NCBI GenBank assembly: GCA_035545275.1
Contig: DASZYT010000001.1
Span: forward strand, 1-64,000
Length of the DNA stretch: 64,000 nucleotides
Source of the DNA: DASZYT01 sp035545275
GTDB lineage: Bacteria > Patescibacteriota > Saccharimonadia > Saccharimonadales > UBA4665
Direction of reading: 5' to 3'
Positions 1 to 8,767 of the stretch are shown here, piece after piece (position 1 is the stretch's first letter; the number at the start of each line of letters is the position of its first letter). Made by a program: the position numbers and the translations under genes. The notes below the pieces were generated by a model that was given only the letters and a program-made list of their open reading frames with translations, did not search any database and was not told where the DNA came from.

Positions 1-57
1 GAACCCCCGACCTTTGGTACCGGAAACCAACGCTCTATCCAGCTGAGCTACGCGCGC
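1..57 (-). tRNA. tRNA-Arg (CCG), 3' part cut by window edge
   Basis: Read on the minus strand, the sequence gives acceptor GCGCGCG, D-arm GCTC...GAGC, anticodon stem TTGGT/ACCAA around loop TTCCGGT (anticodon CCG), a variable region and the start of the T-arm (GGGGGTTC). The rest of the T-arm and the acceptor 3' strand lie before base 1. It decodes CGG arginine codons. Confidence 0.93.
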
Positions 58-101
58 TTAACAGGGGTAATTTTAGCACATTACCAGGGGCTATACTATG
101 C

Positions 102-1160
102 CTAGGCGGTCTTTTCATTGCGTAGCATAAACATGCCTCGCCAAATTCTATCGGCAAAGTAGGGCTCCTCTGTTCTGCCCAAAGCGCGAAAAGCTTGCTC
201 GCTCTCATCTATCTTACCCTCGACCTCTTGCCTCACGACGACATCGACAATGGTGCGCCACATATTCCGATACTGGGGCGGCAAGTCGACATTGGCAGCG
301 CTATATTTTATTGAATCAAGATAATTTTCTAGACGTTCGCCTCGTGTAATTTTAGCTTCAGTAACTTGGCGTATAGTCATATCCGGCATGATCTTAAGGC
401 CACCCACCTCCTCTACGGTGGTCGGCAGATCGTCAAGATAATACCCCTCTGCAGGTGGCAGGAGAGGTTTAAGCATAACGCCGGTGTGCGCTACTATTTG
501 CTCGGCAACAGCCCGCTCGCGTGTGTGCCTGTAGTCTCCGTGGCCCCGTTGGTTGGAGCTGATGGCAATGAATCCTCCTGGCTTAACTACCCGTTTAGCT
601 TCATTGAGCATAGCTTTCGCATCGCTCGCGCGGAATATTACATTATGAAGCGAGGCCCCGGCTGCAGAATTGTCACGAAGCGGTAACTGCTCACCTATAC
701 CCTGGACAAAGTCTATCCTCGAACGCTGCTCGTCTGACAGTAGGGAGTAGAGCTCCGCTGCTTCCGTATTTGGCTCCACACAGAGGATACGGGCCTGCAC
801 ACCTATGGATAGGGCTGCATCGGCTATCATTTCACCACTACTGCTGCCTATGTCGACCACTACGTCGCCACATGTCAGCATGCGCCCCAGGACTTCTTCG
901 CCTAGACGCAACCCCATTTCATTGAAATCGACAGGGTTAACTGCGTACGTCTCATTAATGAGTCGACGCAACTTCATATATAGAACAGAGTCCCTCTGAT
1001 CTACCCTTAGTGCCGCTTCATACCGTTCGCCGTTAAAGGCCATTCCGTATGCCCCCTGCCATGCACTTTCTATGTGTGAAATACTCGACTTCTCCCTGCC
1101 TATTATAAAAGCAGTGCCCCGCACGCTTTCAGTCCTAGTATTGGTAATAATTATACCCAA
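102..1160 (-). CDS. SAM-dependent methyltransferase (class I)
   Basis: A Rossmann-type methyltransferase core is visible: motif I VVDIGSSSGE, an acidic residue after strand 2 (CVEPN), and a late PGGFIAIS strand typical of the Methyltransf_11/25 group. About 110 residues precede the core and about 120 follow it, so the protein is larger than a minimal methyltransferase, and I cannot name its substrate. A shorter start at 1043 (MAFNGERYEA) has a GGGGG run 9 nt upstream and may be the true one, since the first 39 residues look unstructured. The gene is divergent from the Crp-like gene, and their 5' ends are only about 48 bp apart if the long start is used. Confidence 0.75.
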   Translation of the reverse strand: MGIIITNTRTESVRGTAFIIGREKSSISHIESAWQGAYGMAFNGERYEAALRVDQRDSVLYMKLRRLINETYAVNPVDFNEMGLRLGEEVLGRMLTCGDVVVDIGSSSGEMIADAALSIGVQARILCVEPNTEAAELYSLLSDEQRSRIDFVQGIGEQLPLRDNSAAGASLHNVIFRASDAKAMLNEAKRVVKPGGFIAISSNQRGHGDYRHTRERAVAEQIVAHTGVMLKPLLPPAEGYYLDDLPTTVEEVGGLKIMPDMTIRQVTEAKITRGERLENYLDSIKYSAANVDLPPQYRNMWRTIVDVVVRQEVEGKIDESEQAFRALGRTEEPYFADRIWRGMFMLRNEKTA

Positions 1161-1208
1161 TCAGGCATACTTTGGCAGCTTCTGTACCTGATAGGCACTG
1201 GCCGAAAG

Positions 1209-1940
1209 ATGTTCCATTGTTGCGACTTGTTTAAGCAGCACTATATAATAAGGGATGTGACACCGACTAAATTCAGAGATTTTGTCCACAAACACGGTAC
1301 CGCCGAGCAATACAAAACCGGTCAAGTTTTTCATGGCCACGACTTTCCGGCCAAGCTCTTTGTGCTTAAGACCGGCTACGTGAAGCGCTACCAGGCAACT
1401 AACCCACATCAAAGAGTTATCGAGCTCATTTATGGACCGGGTAGGATTATTTCTTTGTCCCAACTGTATGCGGCCTTGTTCGGCGTTGAGCAAAACCAAG
1501 AGGATCTTATATATGTGTATGAGGCGATGACGGATGTTGAAGCTTGGGTGGTGACCCACGATCAAGTAATGCAAGCACTGCAAAAAGGCCCTGAACTTTA
1601 CAAGGATTTTTTCTATGAATCGGGGCTTACACTCAGGGCAAATATCAACCGTCTAGCTAGCAATGCACTCAAGGATGATTACAAAAAAGTAACCCATCAG
1701 ATAAAATGTCTGGCAGATGAATTCGGTGATGTCGTGCAGCACAAGGGGAAACCGGTAACTAAAATTTTGGCACCTCTCCGACCTATTGATATGGCTGAGC
1801 AGCTTAATATCTCTGTTGAGGTGGCCGACGCGGTAATGAGCAGTCTGAACAAAAACGGCATCATTGTTATTGAGGGAAGCACTGTTTATGTGCCAGATGG
1901 TGCCCAGCTTAAAGACGAATATCTAAAAACTAGTTTCTAG
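1209..1940 (+). CDS. Crp/Fnr family transcriptional regulator
   Basis: Residues about 15-110 look like a cyclic-nucleotide-binding beta-roll (VFHGHDFPAKLFVLKTGYVK, then VIELIYGPGRIISLS). Residues about 150-235 match the C-terminal winged helix of the Crp family (IDMAEQLNISVEVADAVMSSL as helix-turn-helix, then a wing ending IVIEGSTVYVP). No Fnr-type cysteine cluster is evident, and a double Cys near the start (residues 4-5) may be outside the real protein. The effector is unknown. It is divergent from the methyltransferase, a possible target. The start is uncertain because no strong ribosome site precedes 1209; a GTG near 1257 is an alternative. Confidence 0.75.
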   Translation: MFHCCDLFKQHYIIRDVTPTKFRDFVHKHGTAEQYKTGQVFHGHDFPAKLFVLKTGYVKRYQATNPHQRVIELIYGPGRIISLSQLYAALFGVEQNQEDLIYVYEAMTDVEAWVVTHDQVMQALQKGPELYKDFFYESGLTLRANINRLASNALKDDYKKVTHQIKCLADEFGDVVQHKGKPVTKILAPLRPIDMAEQLNISVEVADAVMSSLNKNGIIVIEGSTVYVPDGAQLKDEYLKTSF

Positions 1941-1989
1941 ACTGCAGGATATTCTATCGGCTACAAAGGAGCAGCGCCCTCTGAAAACC

Positions 1990-2823
1990 CTACGGTCGCC
2001 CTAGCCTTGAACGATTCCTGGCTACTAAGGCAGCATGTACGCTTCTAATAATATAGTCGGCAAGCCCAGAGGGATTAGACACATGAAGCGAGTGATCGCC
2101 CTCCAGACTTTCTTCATTATCTGGGTGTCTTCCAAGCCATATTCTGCGCCGTTCACGAGCGGTTGCCTCGTTGTATACTTTGTCGTCGCTTGCACACACC
2201 ACATCTACCGGAATATCAATCGGAACAGAAGTACGGGGAATTTCTTGTCCACGAGGGGTGCGTTGTGGCCGCATGCGCTGAACTATTTCCGCCAGCAGAG
2301 CGGTAGGCGTGCAATTGTAAAACACTTCTTTGGCAATGTCGGGATTGTATCGTGTCCATCCATCTTGTAGGTCGATGATACCTTCGAAAAAAAGAGGAGT
2401 ATGTCTCGAATCTTTCTGTGGGCTCCAATCATGGCGTTGTGCCACCACAGGAGGACCGCCTACATTGATCAGGGTTATTCCGCTAATAGAAGAAGAAAGG
2501 CTATCCTCGTAAGATGCACGTACGGCTAAGGCGCCGCCACGTGACACCGCCACCAGATGAGCGGGGGAATCCTCGTGTTTAGCAATAGTTTTAGCCAAGA
2601 CAGCAAGGTCATCAGCCTCCTTTGATTCTTGACGGCTGCTTGGCAGGTCCAGCACCTCTATCCATAAGCCGGTGTCAGCCGCTTCGACATGGGAGACGAG
2701 AGTTTCGTAGTCGTCGGGGTGCTGCCAGGCGCCCGGAATCACTATCACTCTTGCATCTGTAAACACTGGTCCTCCTGGGGACATTTCCGTATGTTCTTGT
2801 GCTGTTCTAGGACCTGGAATCAT
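1990..2823 (-). CDS. Alpha/beta hydrolase
   Basis: The core VIVIPGAWQHPDDYETLV...HLVAVSRGGALAVRAS is that of a small alpha/beta hydrolase: strand 3 followed by a nucleophile elbow A-x-S-x-G in place of G-x-S-x-G, with a late DHSLHVS supplying the likely catalytic His. The substrate cannot be told. I chose the ATG at 2823 because AGAGGTG lies 5 nt upstream and a TATAGT box lies before that; the upstream TTG/ATG extension adds 15 residues without support. About 277 aa. Confidence 0.7.
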   Translation of the reverse strand: MIPGPRTAQEHTEMSPGGPVFTDARVIVIPGAWQHPDDYETLVSHVEAADTGLWIEVLDLPSSRQESKEADDLAVLAKTIAKHEDSPAHLVAVSRGGALAVRASYEDSLSSSISGITLINVGGPPVVAQRHDWSPQKDSRHTPLFFEGIIDLQDGWTRYNPDIAKEVFYNCTPTALLAEIVQRMRPQRTPRGQEIPRTSVPIDIPVDVVCASDDKVYNEATARERRRIWLGRHPDNEESLEGDHSLHVSNPSGLADYIIRSVHAALVARNRSRLGRP

Positions 2824-2966
2824 CACTTCACCTCTAAGGTAATGGGTTACTATACTACCATCTAACACGCTACTTGAAAAGGCGGGAAGGGTTGTAAGAA
2901 ATTTTACAGACTACCTTCGCCATGGTGCTAATGTTTAAGCAAGGTGTTAAAACAGAAAGGACAAAC

Positions 2967-3050
2967 ATGACACTCGAAACAATGCTCGACAACCTCCACG
3001 CATTGGCGGTTAAAACTCAACTCGCTCAGAAAAAAGCAGAAAAGAAGTAA
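2967..3050 (+). CDS. Putative 27-aa small protein
   Basis: A short ORF (MTLETMLDNLHALAVKTQ..., lysine-rich end QKKAEKK) preceded by GAAAGGA at a good distance from the ATG. It would form one amphipathic helix with a basic tail. No family is recognised. It sits alone between the hydrolase and the spermidine-synthase-like gene. Existence rests on the ribosome site and amphipathicity only. Confidence 0.4.
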   Translation: MTLETMLDNLHALAVKTQLAQKKAEKK

Positions 3051-3094
3051 GTCCTCTTTTACAACTGTGCCCTTTGTGACCGTATACTAAAAGT

Positions 3095-3829
3095 ATGATA
3101 GACGACAGGGTGGTGTTTGAGGGCGATACAACCACGGGTCATTTTATCGTGACTGATACCATCTATGCCGGTCGGCCGGCGCGGGTGCTGTACAGCGGCA
3201 ATCACCACGCCGCTCAATCTGGCGAAGCCACCGACGACAAGCCGGAACTGCTGTTTGATTACAATGAGCGCTTCATGGAGTTGGTACGCGGCTTGCGACC
3301 GCAGCGTGTATTACTGATAGGCGGCGGGGCTTTTGCGCTACCCAAGGCATTAAACCGGGAATTTCCTCGAATAAAATTGGATGTCGTTGAAATTGACGGA
3401 AAGCTATATGAACTTGCGCAGACTTATTTTGACTACAAGCCTACTCGTCGTACGCACATATACATCGAAGACGGTTTAAAATTTTTGCAGACTACAACGG
3501 AACAGTACGATTTGATAATTGTTGATGCTTTTACCAATGACTCGGTGCCGCCGTCTTTGCAAACTACTACCACGGCTAGCCTAGCGGCTCACCATCTGCG
3601 TTCCGGTGGCGTAGCGGCCATGAATCTCATCGCAGCCTATTATGGTGAGCGCAGCGCGGCCTTGCAACGTCAACTGGACGCTTTCAAGGCAGCCTTCAGC
3701 ACGATAGACGTGTACCCCGCGGGTCACGGCCAGTCACTGTGGTTGCCACAAAACTTCATTGTCATCGCTCAAAACGGCACCCGCAACCTGCAACCCCACT
3801 TACGCTACGCCGCTCTTTCCCATGAGTAG
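3095..3829 (+). CDS. Spermidine synthase-like SAM-binding protein
   Basis: The protein follows the polyamine-synthase fold: VLLIGGGAFALPKAL (glycine-rich motif I), LDVVEID (acidic ribose contact), YIEDGLKFL and YDLIIVDAF, the last matching the catalytic-Asp region of SpeE. At 244 aa it lacks the full N-terminal beta domain of true spermidine synthases, so it may be one of the SpeE-like methyltransferase relatives rather than a polyamine enzyme. A TATACT box at 3083-3088 lies exactly 6 nt before the ATG, which suggests a leaderless transcript; there is no Shine-Dalgarno. Confidence 0.72.
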   Translation: MIDDRVVFEGDTTTGHFIVTDTIYAGRPARVLYSGNHHAAQSGEATDDKPELLFDYNERFMELVRGLRPQRVLLIGGGAFALPKALNREFPRIKLDVVEIDGKLYELAQTYFDYKPTRRTHIYIEDGLKFLQTTTEQYDLIIVDAFTNDSVPPSLQTTTTASLAAHHLRSGGVAAMNLIAAYYGERSAALQRQLDAFKAAFSTIDVYPAGHGQSLWLPQNFIVIAQNGTRNLQPHLRYAALSHE

Positions 3830-3921
3830 CACGATGGTAGGGGAAACTGCACGGCATTATTAACGAACTTAGAACCTTACTCCAAACCAATTCGCTAACT
3901 TAGCAGTATAATTATAGTCAA

Positions 3922-4134
3922 ATGACTCAACTCATAATTCTCGTATTTCCCTTATTGCTTGTGGTTTTTTGGCTATGGATGTTCCACGACATGCTAAATA
4001 ACGATGACATACCGAGTGCTGAATCGGCAGAATTTCGCTGGCCACCAGAAGCAAAAAATCATTGGATAATATTTTTTATTGTGTTAAATGTATTCACCGC
4101 AGGGTATTACTATTTCACTGAATATAAAAAATAG
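3922..4134 (+). CDS. Small two-helix membrane protein
   Basis: 70 aa with two predicted membrane helices (LIILVFPLLLVVFWLWMF and HWIIFFIVLNVFTAGYYYF) separated by an acidic loop. The layout resembles phospholipase-D N-terminal-like (PLDc_N) small proteins, but that is only a resemblance. A TATAAT lies 9 nt before the ATG, so the leader must be nearly absent. Its stop codon overlaps the A/T-rich tail of the terminator of the opposing tRNA-Arg. Confidence 0.65.
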   Translation: MTQLIILVFPLLLVVFWLWMFHDMLNNDDIPSAESAEFRWPPEAKNHWIIFFIVLNVFTAGYYYFTEYKK

Positions 4135-4151
4135 ACGTCAGTTCTGACGCC
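4123..4151 (-). terminator. Terminator of tRNA-Arg(TCG)
   Basis: On the minus strand a CGTCAG-AA-CTGACG hairpin is followed by TATTTTTTAT, 19 nt past the tRNA CCA end. It overlaps the last codons of the convergent 70-aa gene. Confidence 0.75.
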
Positions 4152-4169
4152 TACTAATTAAATTCTTAT

Positions 4170-4246
4170 TGGTACGCCCGGCAGGATTTGAACCTGCGAC
4201 CCCTTGGTTCGAAGCCAAGTACTCTAATCCGCTGAGCTACGGGCGC
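4170..4246 (-). tRNA. tRNA-Arg (TCG)
   Basis: A full cloverleaf is readable on the minus strand: acceptor GCGCCCG/CGGGCGT, D-stem GCTC/GAGT, anticodon stem CTTGG/CCAAG with loop CTTCGAA (anticodon TCG), T-arm GCAGG-TTCAAAT-CCTGC, discriminator A and an encoded CCA. It reads CGA arginine codons. The gene is divergent from folC. Confidence 0.96.
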
Positions 4247-4295
4247 GTATCATCCTATAGTGTACCATCTCTGGTAAGTAATGTAAGATAACATC

Positions 4296-5573
4296 ATGCC
4301 AAAGATTACAAATATGGCCGAAGCAAATGCGGCATTGTTGCCCTATGTGCCGCTCGTGGCGCGATTGACGGGCAAAGACACCACGCTGGACCGCATCCGT
4401 GTTCTGATGAACTTGTGCGGCAACCCACAAGACAAAATCAAGATTGTGCACATTGCCGGCACCAGCGGCAAAACGTCCACGGCATATTTTATGGCGGCAC
4501 TACTGCGTGCTGCCGGCAAGCAAGTTGGGCTGACCGTTTCGCCGCACGTAGACAGCGTGACGGAGCGAGTACAAATTGACGGAAAACCGGTCGACGAACA
4601 CACATTTTGCCAGGGTTTGGGTGAATTTTTGGACATCGTTGAGCAGATGCCCGAGCGGCCGTCGTACTTTGAGCTGCTGTACGCGTTTAGTTTTTGGATG
4701 TTTGAGAGAGCCGGGGTAAACTACGCCGTCATCGAAACGGGCATGGGCGGATTGCACGACGCCACCAATATCGCTGCGCGCGCGGACAAGGTGTGCATTA
4801 TTACCGACATCGGCTTTGACCATATGCACATACTGGGCAACACACTGGCAGCTATCGCTGCGCAAAAAGCGGGCATTATCCACGAGCATAATCAGGCGTT
4901 CATGTATCGCCAGAGCGATGAAGTCACAAACGTAGTGCAACAGTGGGCCGACGCGCATCAGGCATCCCTCGTACTTACTACAGAAGAAGCTGAGCGCCAT
5001 AGCTACCAAGCCGACTTTCAGCCGCACATGCCGGAGTATCAGCAGCGCAATTGGCTACTGGCGCATCGGACGTACAAATTTTTGTGTGAACGCGACGGAT
5101 TGCCAAAGCTCAATGCCGACCAGCTACACCGCACGCAACAAATCCAGGTGCCGGCGCGTATGGACAAACGCACCGTGCAGGGCAAAACGATTATCATGGA
5201 TGGCGCGCACAACGCGCAAAAAATGACGACGTTTCTCGCCAGTTTTCAGCATGAATATCCGGGTATAAAACCGGCAGTTGTGCTGGCTATGAAAGACGGC
5301 AAAGAGCCGGCAGACATCGGCCCACTGCTGGCGCCGCTAGCTAGTCGAGTGGTACTTACCACTTTTGACACCTCGCAAGATTTGCCGGCAAAATCCATAC
5401 CACCCTCGGTGCTCGCGGATATTTTTGCAAAAGCGGGCGTAAAAAACCTCCAGACAATCCCCGACCAGCACGAGGCATATCAAGCCATGCTAGGTGGGCC
5501 AGAGCCGGTGTGTATCATTACGGGCTCATTTTATCTGCTTAGCCAATTACGGGAGCGCGAAAACTTGGCGTAG
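4296..5573 (+). CDS. folC: Folylpolyglutamate synthase / dihydrofolate synthase
   Basis: A Mur-ligase-fold enzyme that adds glutamate to folates. The ATP loop HIAGTSGKTST, the folate/omega-loop region TVSPHVDSVTERVQIDG, ETGMGGLHDATN and the C-terminal DGAHNAQKM strand all match FolC, and 425 aa is the normal length. The start is the ATG at 4296, exactly 6 nt after a TAAGAT box at 4284-4289, so the message is probably leaderless. It is followed 56 bp later by dihydrofolate reductase, giving a two-gene folate group with folD further on at 14.2 kb. Confidence 0.92.
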   Translation: MPKITNMAEANAALLPYVPLVARLTGKDTTLDRIRVLMNLCGNPQDKIKIVHIAGTSGKTSTAYFMAALLRAAGKQVGLTVSPHVDSVTERVQIDGKPVDEHTFCQGLGEFLDIVEQMPERPSYFELLYAFSFWMFERAGVNYAVIETGMGGLHDATNIAARADKVCIITDIGFDHMHILGNTLAAIAAQKAGIIHEHNQAFMYRQSDEVTNVVQQWADAHQASLVLTTEEAERHSYQADFQPHMPEYQQRNWLLAHRTYKFLCERDGLPKLNADQLHRTQQIQVPARMDKRTVQGKTIIMDGAHNAQKMTTFLASFQHEYPGIKPAVVLAMKDGKEPADIGPLLAPLASRVVLTTFDTSQDLPAKSIPPSVLADIFAKAGVKNLQTIPDQHEAYQAMLGGPEPVCIITGSFYLLSQLRERENLA

Positions 5574-5629
5574 GCAATCGCCACGGCCACCGTGTTTACT
5601 GGATAGTGTTCGCCCGCTATTATTAAAAG

Positions 5630-6103
5630 ATGATTCGACACATCGTAGCATTTGATAGAAAACGGGGCTTTGCCAAAGGTGGCGTGATACCGTGGTATAT
5701 TCCTGATGACGAAGCGTTTTTTTCGACGGAAACTAAAAAATACGGCGGCAACGTGCTGGTGGGAGCCCGTACGTTTGAGACATTCCAGCATCCTTTGTCC
5801 GAGCGCAAAAATTATGTTTTGACGCATAGCAGCACGCCGATTCCTGGCGCAGTGGTGGTGAACGATTTGCAAAAATTTTTGGCAGAGTTTCAGGAAGATC
5901 TGTGGGTAATCGGCGGGGCAGTGTCTTTTGAGCAAACACTAGACGTCGCCGATGAACTGTACATCACTAAGATAGATGCAGAGTTTGGCTGCGACCGCTT
6001 TTACCCTGAGTACGAAGATAAGTTTGAGCTGGTGCAAGAAAGCCAGCCAAAAAGCCAAAACGGCTTCAACTTTGTATATACAGTTTATCGGCCAAAGCGT
6101 TAG
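5630..6103 (+). CDS. folA: Dihydrofolate reductase
   Basis: 157 aa, the usual DHFR size. The N-terminal IVAFDRKRGFAKGGVIPWYIPDD carries the catalytic Trp and acidic residue region, followed by VLVGARTFETF and the NADPH strand LWVIGGAVSFEQTL. The enzyme reduces dihydrofolate to tetrahydrofolate. A TATTAT box at 5618-5623 lies 6 nt before the ATG, so the gene probably has its own leaderless promoter although folC is immediately upstream. The 3' end overlaps the convergent coiled-coil gene by 4 nt. Confidence 0.9.
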   Translation: MIRHIVAFDRKRGFAKGGVIPWYIPDDEAFFSTETKKYGGNVLVGARTFETFQHPLSERKNYVLTHSSTPIPGAVVVNDLQKFLAEFQEDLWVIGGAVSFEQTLDVADELYITKIDAEFGCDRFYPEYEDKFELVQESQPKSQNGFNFVYTVYRPKR

Positions 6104-6546
6104 CCAAATAAGCCGCTGATGCCTTCGCCTTCACGTTTGAGCCGTTCTGCCTCACTTTTTTTGCTGGACGCTTCGGACTGCGCCTGTTGTGCCTCTATGG
6201 ATTTTTCGCGGGCTTCTTCCTTGAGTTTTTCCCGTTCCTCTTCATTGTCTTCGGCTTCTTTTCTCTTTTCCTCGGCTTCGTGCTCTGCCTCTTCCGCCTC
6301 GCTCTCAGCCTCGTCAGCTTCTTCGGCTTTCTTTTCCCCCTCTTTTTTCTTTTCTTCCTTTTCCTCCGCTTCTTTCTCCATCTCCTGGGCCTCTTTTTCT
6401 GCTTCCTCTGCCTTTTTCTTTTTCTCTTCGCTCTCCGATTTTTTACTTTCTGCTTCCTGCTTCAGGCTCTCTGCTTCCGATTTGAGCTTTTCGGCCTCTT
6501 CCTTTTTTGACTCGGCTTCGCGCTTGAGATCATCTGGACCGGGCAT
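6100..6546 (-). CDS. Highly charged alanine/glutamate/lysine coiled-coil protein
   Basis: 148 aa made almost wholly of A, E, K and S in repeating units such as KKSEAERLKREGE and AEEAEHEAEE. This predicts a single continuous helix or long coiled coil with no membrane segment or signal peptide; only the ends (MPGPDD and GISGLFG) differ. AAAGGAA precedes the ATG. The opposite strand is open as well because of the repetitive codons, but that reading is poly-Ser/Phe and not credible. No function is recognised; a structural or stress role is only a guess. Confidence 0.65.
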   Translation of the reverse strand: MPGPDDLKREAESKKEEAEKLKSEAESLKQEAESKKSESEEKKKKAEEAEKEAQEMEKEAEEKEEKKKEGEKKAEEADEAESEAEEAEHEAEEKRKEAEDNEEEREKLKEEAREKSIEAQQAQSEASSKKSEAERLKREGEGISGLFG

Positions 6547-6663
6547 AGGGGTTCCTTTCTTTAGGATGCAGTGTATCGAAGCGGGGAACAGAGCGCAGTA
6601 ACATATCCGACTGCCTTGTTGGCTAGGCGCTGATATGCTGAATGGGTTAAATGGAGTATACGT

Positions 6664-6978
6664 ATGCCGCCAGACGAACCGACCGACGAGGAGCGTTTAG
6701 AGCAAGAGGCACAAGACTATGACACCCCGTTCCATCCGGCCGATCCCAACCCGCCCGACACAGCAGGAGATGAAAGCCGCACCGAGCGAGCCGCCGAGCC
6801 GGGCAGCACCTATCCGCAAGGCGACTCAAACGTACAAAAGGAGGAATTGTATGATGCAGGCGAGGGAGCTGCCATGGGTGTACCAGAGGTGCCAAACGTC
6901 GGTAATGCAGTGACAGACTACACCCCGAACCAGAGCGATTCACCGGATGATTCAGACAATTCTAAGCAAGCTGCGTAA
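6664..6978 (+). CDS. Acidic disordered protein, unknown
   Basis: 104 aa, rich in D, E, P and S, with no hydrophobic core (starts MPPDEPTDEERLEQEAQDYD, ends DSDNSKQAA). GGAG sits 8 nt before the ATG. Such short acidic proteins are common beside stress genes in CPR genomes, but I recognise no family. It stands upstream of the KGG-motif stress protein in the same direction. Confidence 0.55.
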   Translation: MPPDEPTDEERLEQEAQDYDTPFHPADPNPPDTAGDESRTERAAEPGSTYPQGDSNVQKEELYDAGEGAAMGVPEVPNVGNAVTDYTPNQSDSPDDSDNSKQAA

Positions 6979-7048
6979 AAATTCTCATAGAGCTCATGGC
7001 TGGCTGCGCCTACTATGGAGCTACTAACGTAACAGAAAGGAGGGCATG

Positions 7049-7216
7049 ATGACAAAAGCCTCGCGTAATCCTGGCAACTTCGCAAATGACCGTAAACGTG
7101 CAAGCATGGCTGGTCGTCGTGGCGGTTCGATAAGTCCTGGCAACTTCAAGTTCAATCCCAAACGTGCAAGTGAGGCTGGTAAGCTAGGTGGTTCCCGTCG
7201 CAAGACCCCCGCATAG
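7049..7216 (+). CDS. KGG-motif (stress-induced) small protein
   Basis: 55 aa with two copies of a glycine/basic repeat: GNFANDRKRASMAGRRGG and GNFKFNPKRASEAGKLGG. This matches the KGG / Con-10 / GsiB-YciG type repeat of small hydrophilic stress proteins. AAGGAGG is centred just upstream; the second of two adjacent ATGs (7049) has the better 5-nt spacing, while 7046 would add one Met. A strong terminator follows. Confidence 0.75.
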   Translation: MTKASRNPGNFANDRKRASMAGRRGGSISPGNFKFNPKRASEAGKLGGSRRKTPA

Positions 7217-7246
7217 CATCAGTAAGCCTATCCCCGGCTCGCCCTA

Positions 7247-7281
7247 AGAGACTGCTTACGCCCGGCAGTCTCTTTTCTTTT
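7247..7281 (+). terminator. Rho-independent terminator after KGG gene
   Basis: A perfect 9-bp stem AGAGACTGC/GCAGTCTCT with a 9-nt loop, followed by TTTCTTTT. It ends the plus-strand unit just before the convergent ABC permease stop. Confidence 0.88.
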
Positions 7282-7285
7282 GAAT

Positions 7286-8023
7286 CTAGTTTTCCTGGCG
7301 GCGCAACGTTACGGCGCCAAAGGTCAAGGCGGCAATGCAAAAGAGGGCCACGATGACCAGATCGCGCACGAACGTCCCGCTCCACGATACGTGCGTGGTT
7401 GCCTGACGCATCGCCTCTACCACGTAGGTGAGGGGGCAGACGTCAGAAATCCACTGCAGCACCACCGCCATGTGTTCGCGCGGCACAAAGAATCCGCCGA
7501 TGAGTAGTTGCGGCATGATGAATGTGGGCATAAATTGTACGGCTTGATACTCAGTGGTCGCGAATGCACTCAAAAACAAACCAATCGTCATGCCCAACAA
7601 ACCGGCCAGTACAGCGGAGGTAAACACCGCTCCCGTGCCACCTAATACATGCACACCCAGGAATCCCAGCGTGACGCCCACATCGATACAGCATTGCAGT
7701 ATTGCCAGCGAAACGAAGGCCAGCCCATAGCCAAGCATGAGCTCGAGCTTCGTCATGGGCAGGGTCATGATGCGCTCCATAGTGCCGCCGGTGCGCTCAC
7801 GCAACATGGCAATGGACGTTACCAAAAACATAGCGATGAGCGGAAAGACACCCAAAATCATCGGTGCAATACGATCAAATTGAGCCGGTTCGTCGTTGTA
7901 GACATACTTTAAGATAACAATGAGCACGCAAGGGACGAATAATACCAAAGCCAGTGTGCGCGGGTCGTGCTTGAGCTGGCGAAGAACACGGGCGGTGGTA
8001 GCGAGGGTACGCTTGCGGTTCAT
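7286..8023 (-). CDS. ABC-2 type transporter permease
   Basis: 245 aa with six predicted membrane segments and a cytoplasmic N-terminus (MNRKRTLATTARVLRQLKHDP). The conserved ABC-2 region MLRERTGGTMERIMTLPMTKLELMLGY is intact. The start at 8023 overlaps the upstream ATPase stop as ATGA, indicating translational coupling; the longer open frame is only the ATPase gene read in another frame. With the ATPase it forms a drug- or polymer-exporting ABC-2 system of unknown substrate. Confidence 0.88.
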   Translation of the reverse strand: MNRKRTLATTARVLRQLKHDPRTLALVLFVPCVLIVILKYVYNDEPAQFDRIAPMILGVFPLIAMFLVTSIAMLRERTGGTMERIMTLPMTKLELMLGYGLAFVSLAILQCCIDVGVTLGFLGVHVLGGTGAVFTSAVLAGLLGMTIGLFLSAFATTEYQAVQFMPTFIMPQLLIGGFFVPREHMAVVLQWISDVCPLTYVVEAMRQATTHVSWSGTFVRDLVIVALFCIAALTFGAVTLRRQEN

Positions 8024-8733
8024 GCCGGTGCTCCTTCGATAAGTTTTATAAATGCATCTTCGAGCGTGGCGGTGTGGGTGTGCGTGCGCAGCTGCGCCTC
8101 GGTGCCCGTGGCCAATATCTCTCCATCGTGTATCAGCAGCAGGTGGTCGCAATGGCTGGCCTCGTCCATGACGTGGCTGGAAATGAGCAAGGTGGTGCCG
8201 GTGGCGGCCAGCTGTTTGAAGTGCCGCCACAACTCATGGCGCAATATAGGATCGATGCCGACAGTGGGCTCGTCGAGTACCAGTAGGGGCGGACTACTGA
8301 GCAAGGCTATGGCCAGCGACAAACGGGACTTTTGGCCGCCAGAGAGGGTAGCTCCTACCTGGTGCGCTTGGGGCGTCAGACTCAATTGTTCAAGTAATTC
8401 ATGAATGCGTGCTTTTGGGACACCCACCAAGGACGCAAAATAGCGCAAGTTCTCATACACCGTCAGGTCGCTATACATGGAGGGCAACTGGGTCATATAT
8501 CCTACCTGTTTGCGCAGGGCATGCGAACCTGCGCGCTTGCCCAGCACCGTAACATGTCCGTGGGTCGGTTTTTGGCGGCCTACGATAGTACGGAACAGGG
8601 TAGTTTTGCCAGCGCCCGACGGGCCCAGTACGCCCACAATAGAACCGGACGGTATCGTAAGGTTTATGTCGTGCAGTATGACGGCATTGCCCTTTTTTAC
8701 GCTCAACTTTTTTATCTCAACAGCGGGCTGCAT
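8020..8733 (-). CDS. ABC transporter ATP-binding protein
   Basis: Complete ABC ATPase: Walker A GPSGAGKTT, Q-loop YMTQLPSM, signature LSGGQKSRLSLA, Walker B LLVLDEPTVGID and switch His in LLISSHVMDE. It energises the permease encoded immediately downstream. I place the start at the ATG at 8733 because a TATGAT box ends 7 nt before it, fitting a leaderless transcript; the ATG at 8745 lies within that box. Confidence 0.92.
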   Translation of the reverse strand: MQPAVEIKKLSVKKGNAVILHDINLTIPSGSIVGVLGPSGAGKTTLFRTIVGRQKPTHGHVTVLGKRAGSHALRKQVGYMTQLPSMYSDLTVYENLRYFASLVGVPKARIHELLEQLSLTPQAHQVGATLSGGQKSRLSLAIALLSSPPLLVLDEPTVGIDPILRHELWRHFKQLAATGTTLLISSHVMDEASHCDHLLLIHDGEILATGTEAQLRTHTHTATLEDAFIKLIEGAPA

Positions 8734-8767
8734 TACACCTATCATACTGCTTATGGCTACAACAACA

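Noticed and set aside
1161..1583. Minus-strand ORF opposite the Crp-like gene
   Set aside because: Shadow frame without a domain; the plus-strand Crp fold is clear.
6119..6601. Open frames opposite the coiled-coil gene (Ser/Phe-rich)
   Set aside because: They are the complement of repetitive AAG/GAG codons; composition is not protein-like and the minus-strand gene has a ribosome site.
7286..8230. Longer form of the ABC permease starting at 8230
   Set aside because: The extra 69 residues are the ATPase gene read in another frame; the ATGA-coupled start at 8023 fits better.
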